Source: Verrucomicrobiales bacterium
GTDB lineage: Bacteria; Verrucomicrobiota; Verrucomicrobiia; Verrucomicrobiales; DEV007
DNA: 41,207 nt
Direction: 5' to 3'
Assembly: GCA_028281705.1 (NCBI GenBank)
Contig: JANQJH010000655.1
Location: 1-41,207 of the forward strand
A model generated the notes under the pieces. The model was not told the origin of the DNA. It worked only from the letters and a program-made list of their open reading frames with translations, and did no database searches. The position numbers and the translations under genes are program-made. This document shows, piece after piece, positions 37,342-41,207 of the stretch (positions are counted from its first letter, which is position 1; each line of letters begins with the position of its first letter).

Positions 37342-38119
37342 TGCTTTTTTCCTCCTTGGATTGCAACCGATCGATCAGCGGGCCGAAGCCATTCTCACCC
37401 AGCCAGTACTTTAGAAGAGCATCCACGCCCCTCGAGGTGATGGTCGCGCCTGCCAGACCGTCGATTTCGTGTTCAATCGTCGGGCTATCCGGGTTCACCC
37501 GGCCTTTGAGCACGGTGATTTTGAGGTCGCCCGATTCGTCGAAGGCTTTCTTTCCGATCCATTGTGCTTTCCACCGCGGGTTGTCAACTTCGCCGCCCAG
37601 TCCCGGGGTTTCCCCGTGTTCGTAAAAGGAGAACCCGTTGATCGTACTGAGGTCGGCATCGAGAGCGATGTATCCGTAGAGAGTGGACCAGAGACCTCTT
37701 CCATGCACGGGGAGGATGAGCTGTCGCAGATCCCCCTTTTCGTCTTGAGCGAGGTAGACGAGAGCATAGAGCGATCGACGCGCGAGGCCGGCGATATCGT
37801 CGGCTTTTTCCACGGGTATCCCTTGATCATCACTCTTGGCTGCTTTCCTCTGGTCGAAGGTGACCGCATCGATGTCGTCGCGGTATTCGCCGGTGGCCAG
37901 GTCGACGATCTTGATCTCAAATTGCTGAAACAGTTCTTCGATCGATTTGCCTTCCTCTAGCAGACCGGCCGCTTGGAGTATATTCTGTTTGCGGTCGAGA
38001 TCCTTGTTCTTGGCCTGTTTGGGGCGAAGCAGGACGGCCGAGCTGGCGACGAAGGCGGAGCAGACGACGGAGAGGGCGCCGGCAACGAGGAAGGTTTTGG
38101 AAACGGTTTCGTTAGCCAT
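37334..38119 (-). CDS. nqrC: Na+-translocating NADH:quinone reductase subunit C
   Basis: The 261-residue protein has an N-terminal membrane helix (about 9-30) and an extracytoplasmic FMN-binding domain. The covalent FMN site is T226 in GLAGATIT, corresponding to the SGAT-type motif of the family. It relays electrons between the redox centres of NqrF and NqrB. The frame is open 22 codons further upstream, but ATG at 38117-38119 has AGGAG at the right distance and overlaps the nqrB end by 8 nt, which is the arrangement used elsewhere in the operon. Confidence 0.96.
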   Translation of the reverse strand: MANETVSKTFLVAGALSVVCSAFVASSAVLLRPKQAKNKDLDRKQNILQAAGLLEEGKSIEELFQQFEIKIVDLATGEYRDDIDAVTFDQRKAAKSDDQGIPVEKADDIAGLARRSLYALVYLAQDEKGDLRQLILPVHGRGLWSTLYGYIALDADLSTINGFSFYEHGETPGLGGEVDNPRWKAQWIGKKAFDESGDLKITVLKGRVNPDSPTIEHEIDGLAGATITSRGVDALLKYWLGENGFGPLIDRLQSKEEKSNG

Positions 38120-39320
38120 ATCTCTGACTCCTGCGTTTGATATGTGCCCGCACCACGAGGGCATCGATGGTGGGAGCGAAAACATTGCCGAAGAGGATGG
38201 CGAGCATCATGCCTTCGGGGTAGGCGGGATTGATGACCCGGATGAGGATGACCATGAAACCGATGAGACCGCCGTAGATCCACTGGCCGGTTTGCGTCAT
38301 CGCGGCGGAAACGGGATCGGTCGCCATGAAGACCAAGCCGAAGGCGAAGCCGCCGAGTACCAGGTGCCAGGCGGGGTTCATGTCGAACATGGGGTTGGTG
38401 TCGCTACCGGTAAAATAGAGGAGCGAGGCGGTGGCCAAGGCGCCGATGAGAACGGCAGACATGATCCTCCAGGAACCGATCCCGGTGTAGAGGAGAAAAC
38501 TGGCCCCAATGAGGCAAGCGACCACGGATGTCTCGCCCATGGATCCTTGAATGGTTCCGAAAAAGGCTGCCGTCCAGGAGACGTCGGCTCGCATGGCCTC
38601 CATGCCCTCGGCGGCGACGAGCCCGAGAGGCGTGGCTCCGCTAAACCCGTCCACGGCCGTCCAGATGGCATCGCCGCTCATGTCCGCGGGATAGGCAAAG
38701 AAGATAAAGGCGCGAGCCGTGAGCGCCGGGTTGAGAAAGTTCTTTCCCGTGCCGCCGAAGATCTCTTTTCCAATGACGACGCCAAAAGAAATGCCCACGG
38801 CAACCTGCCATAGAGGGATGGTGGGGGGAAGGGTCAGGGGGAAGAGCAGTCCGGTGACGAGAAAGCCTTCGTTGATCTCGTGTTTTCGTACTGTGGCAAA
38901 GATGATTTCCCACAGGCCGCCGACGGCATTGCAGACAAAGAACACGGGCGCGAAATAGAGGAGCCCGTGAATCACGTTGGCCAAGATATTCGCCGGGTTG
39001 TAGCCCACGCCTAACAACCCCAGAATCCATCCTCGCCACCCCGGCGCCTCCGTCAGTCCCATGTCCGCCATGGCGAGGTTCGCCTGGTAGCCTGTGTTGT
39101 AGAGCGCCATGGCGACGCAGGGGCCGAGTGCGACACCCACGGTGATCATGATGCGCTTCTGATCCACGGAGTCGCGCACGTGGGTTCTCCCCTTCGTCAC
39201 GTAGCCGGGCGAATAGAGAAAGGTATCGATCGCCTCGTAGATCGGGTAGAGTTTCTCAAACTTGCCTCCCTTGGTGAAATGAGGAGCAAGCTTGTCGAGG
39301 AAATCTCTCAGAATCTTCAT
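38112..39320 (-). CDS. nqrB: Na+-translocating NADH:quinone reductase subunit B
   Basis: The 402-residue multi-helix membrane protein carries the covalent FMN site T230 in [11 protein letters not shown], and family stretches such as [21 protein letters not shown] (in parts), [21 protein letters not shown], and [20 protein letters not shown] (in parts). NqrB is the membrane core that passes sodium and binds riboflavin. An in-frame extension runs to 39407, but [15 protein letters not shown] at 39320 is the usual N-terminus and lies 5 bp after nqrA with a GAGA ribosome site. Confidence 0.97.
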   Translation of the reverse strand: MKILRDFLDKLAPHFTKGGKFEKLYPIYEAIDTFLYSPGYVTKGRTHVRDSVDQKRIMITVGVALGPCVAMALYNTGYQANLAMADMGLTEAPGWRGWILGLLGVGYNPANILANVIHGLLYFAPVFFVCNAVGGLWEIIFATVRKHEINEGFLVTGLLFPLTLPPTIPLWQVAVGISFGVVIGKEIFGGTGKNFLNPALTARAFIFFAYPADMSGDAIWTAVDGFSGATPLGLVAAEGMEAMRADVSWTAAFFGTIQGSMGETSVVACLIGASFLLYTGIGSWRIMSAVLIGALATASLLYFTGSDTNPMFDMNPAWHLVLGGFAFGLVFMATDPVSAAMTQTGQWIYGGLIGFMVILIRVINPAYPEGMMLAILFGNVFAPTIDALVVRAHIKRRSQRYG

Positions 39321-39325
39321 GATCT

Positions 39326-40807
39326 CTATCCGTCCACTTCGATCATTGTAAGGTTTCGCCTGAGGATGGGGCCGTAATCGTATTTGGCCGGGCAGGCAAA
39401 GGTGCAAAGGGCGAGGTCCTCTTCGTCCAACTCCAGACAGCCAAGAGCCTGTGCCTGATCCGTATCATGGACGATGAGCGCTCGCAGGAGAAACGTTGGC
39501 ATGATGTCGAGCGGCATGACCAATTCGTAAGAGCCGATGGGGACCATGGAACGGGGGCTTCCGTTGGAACACGTGGTGATCCTGAACTTGGTGACGCGAA
39601 GGAATTTGGAGAGAAACAGCCGGGTGACGGAAAATCGATCGACTCCGGGATAGTGCCACTCGATGAACTTGCGCTTGGGGTCCTCTTCGATCGCGGTGAC
39701 CTGCAAATGATACCGCCCGAGAAAGCCGATCGGTCCCACCGCCATGTGTCCCGAGAGCGCAGAACCGGAAATCACCCGGGCTTCATTCTCATGCCGAATG
39801 CGGTCGTGACGGTAGGTGCCGGTGTTGAATGGAGCCTCTAGTTCATTGGTGACGAGGTCTCTGATGTTGGCCCCCAACCGGGTGCGAAGCAGTCGAGGAC
39901 GTTTGACCATGGGGCCCGCCAGGGAGATGATTCTCTCGACTCGGAGTTTGCCCGAGCTGAAGAGGGCGCCGATGGCCAAGACGTCCTGGTAGTTCAAATG
40001 CCAGACCGTTTTCTTTGTTGAAACGGGGTCGAGGAAGTGAATGTGGGTTCCCACGAGGCCGGCGGGATGCGGACCTTCGAATACGGCCGTTGTGATGCCG
40101 TCGAGATCGGACCCCGGGAGCGAGGCTTCGGGGTGCTGGCAGAGATAGAGGTTCCCGTCAGTGAGTTTGGAGAGGGCAATCAAACCACTTCGAAAATCGC
40201 TTTCCCTCTCGTGGATGACCGTCTCCGGCGGCACCGCCAGCGGATTGGTATCCATGGCGTTGACAAAGAGCGAATGAGGAGAGTCTTCGGGAGAGGGAAC
40301 CTTGCTGTAGGGGCGGGTGCGAAGGCTGGGCCACAGGCCGGAGGCGAGGAGACTCTCGATGACGTCGCTACGAGAGAGTTCGGCGATCTGCGAGGCGGCA
40401 TGAGAGGAAAAATCTTCCTCCTCGTCACCGTCGACGGCGATGACGACAGAGATGAGCATGCGCTTGGGACCGCGGTTAATGGCTTGCACCGTTCCGCAGG
40501 CGGGTGAGGTGTAGCCAACGCGGGGATTCTTTTTGTCGGTAAAGAGCAACTGGCCCAGCTTGACCCGATCGCCGACTCGCACCGCCATGGTCGGCTTGAG
40601 GCCGATATAGTCTGTACCCAGAACGGCGACGCTGGTCGCCGGGGCGGCGTTTTCCACCACCGGCTCGGGTTCTCCGGAGATGGGTACGGTTAACCCTCTC
40701 TTGAGATGGAAATGCCGCCTCGAATTCCCATCGCCCGGTGGAGTCGAGTCACCGTTTTGTGGCCTAACGGATCGGTCATGGTTGGAAGCTGTAGTGGCTG
40801 AGGACAC
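39326..40807 (-). CDS. nqrA: Na+-translocating NADH:quinone reductase subunit A
   Basis: This 493-residue peripheral subunit has the biotin-carboxyl-carrier-like N-terminal motif [15 protein letters not shown], then [20 protein letters not shown] and the SPACGTV segment, with a long C-terminal region ending in the cysteine-containing [12 protein letters not shown] typical of NqrA. It is the first gene of the operon. About 35 residues precede the usual family start (KRGL), and the only in-frame start I find is GTG at 40805-40807, so the N-terminal Ser/Thr/Pro-rich extension is likely real. No good ribosome site is visible. Confidence 0.95.
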   Translation of the reverse strand: MSSATTASNHDRSVRPQNGDSTPPGDGNSRRHFHLKRGLTVPISGEPEPVVENAAPATSVAVLGTDYIGLKPTMAVRVGDRVKLGQLLFTDKKNPRVGYTSPACGTVQAINRGPKRMLISVVIAVDGDEEEDFSSHAASQIAELSRSDVIESLLASGLWPSLRTRPYSKVPSPEDSPHSLFVNAMDTNPLAVPPETVIHERESDFRSGLIALSKLTDGNLYLCQHPEASLPGSDLDGITTAVFEGPHPAGLVGTHIHFLDPVSTKKTVWHLNYQDVLAIGALFSSGKLRVERIISLAGPMVKRPRLLRTRLGANIRDLVTNELEAPFNTGTYRHDRIRHENEARVISGSALSGHMAVGPIGFLGRYHLQVTAIEEDPKRKFIEWHYPGVDRFSVTRLFLSKFLRVTKFRITTCSNGSPRSMVPIGSYELVMPLDIMPTFLLRALIVHDTDQAQALGCLELDEEDLALCTFACPAKYDYGPILRRNLTMIEVDG

Positions 40808-41207
40808 GATGGCTAAGAAGGACTTCCGATATGCGTGGCGAGTTCTTGGTAGTTGGGAAAGATGCCCGCGGGATTAAGAGCGCCAAAAGCGGCCGGCGCC
40901 GCGGTGTTTGTTAGTGTTGTCGAGTGGAGAGTTCTAGCAACTTCGAGTGACCCAATTTGCCGAACTCGTGAATCGGTCGGTGCGACCAGCTCCTTCTTGA
41001 AAGAAGAGACAGTTAGCCGTGTTTCCAGCCATAACGGCGAAACTAAGATCCCGGCGTGAGGAAAGTCAAGAGCGTTTCGCGGCTAAGAATCTTTATTTGC
41101 TCGGGGTGGGTTTACCGTCCTTCGCAGGCTCGCTTTCTCTGGGGAAGGATGCCGGGAAGTTAGGCGATTGATCAGTTGTAGGGGAAGGGTCTGCGGGTGA
41201 AATTTCC
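40808..41207. other. Upstream region of the nqr operon, no gene seen
   Basis: About 400 bp without a supportable coding region. Short open frames here have no family signal or ribosome site. It should contain the nqr promoter and leader; a weak candidate is listed separately. The opposite end of the region reaches the window edge, so a neighbouring gene may start just outside. Confidence 0.5.
41041..41069 (-). promoter_or_regulatory. Weak candidate nqr promoter
   Basis: On the minus strand TTGACT (41064-41069) is followed after 17 bp by TTAGTT (41041-41046). The -35 is good but the -10 is poor. It would give a leader of more than 200 nt before nqrA, so other promoters nearer the gene are possible. 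Confidence 0.25.

Noticed and set aside
40853-41059. Short plus-strand frame (68 codons) upstream of nqrA
   Set aside because: No ribosome site or family signal; composition looks non-coding, in the operon's upstream region.

Overview
The window reads as chromosomal DNA of a Verrucomicrobiota (PVC superphylum) bacterium, probably aquatic. The evidence is the gene content: a planctomycete/verrucomicrobial cytochrome with propeller and HEAT repeats, very large secreted proteins with lamin-tail (LTD) and CotH domains, LamG and FG-GAP proteins, a Gfo/Idh/MocA oxidoreductase, and a complete Na+-translocating NADH:quinone reductase operon with apbE and nqrM. Base composition is GC-rich. TTG and GTG starts are used several times and Shine-Dalgarno sequences are often weak. 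I see no rRNA, tRNA, CRISPR array, insertion sequence or phage gene.

Region 1 (1-26.8 kb) is dominated by exported proteins. On the minus strand lie a PrsW-type membrane protease, a 2441-residue LTD/CotH/beta-helix protein with a good promoter, and a cytoplasmic Gfo/Idh/MocA oxidoreductase. Divergent from the last is a secreted c-type cytochrome of the 'membrane-bound dehydrogenase' class. It converges on a 1115-residue FG-GAP/ASPIC protein. A LamG/choice-of-anchor protein and a second LTD-CotH protein share a divergent promoter region, followed by a sialate O-acetylesterase-like enzyme and a DUF3472 protein. Four of these secreted proteins end in the same kind of C-terminal module, which is the most interesting signal in the window. 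A joint role in extracellular carbohydrate or matrix processing is my inference; there is no SusC/SusD pair.

Region 2 (26.8-33.5 kb) is a looser accessory stretch. It holds a small 108-residue protein, a serine hydrolase with an N-terminal SHD1-like domain, a methyltransferase, short unknown proteins, two apparently truncated genes (ankyrin-like and metallo-beta-lactamase-like), a 16-bp tandem repeat array, two intrinsic terminators, a GFA-family protein and a PhyH-family dioxygenase. Two related hairpin repeats sit at 27.2 and 33.55 kb.

Region 3 (33.5-40.8 kb, minus strand) is the nqrABCDEF-apbE-nqrM operon. Genes are tightly packed and often overlap. ApbE would attach FMN to NqrB and NqrC, and NqrM is the maturation factor for the Fe centre. 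The complex couples NADH oxidation to sodium export. The last 400 bp hold only the operon's upstream region.
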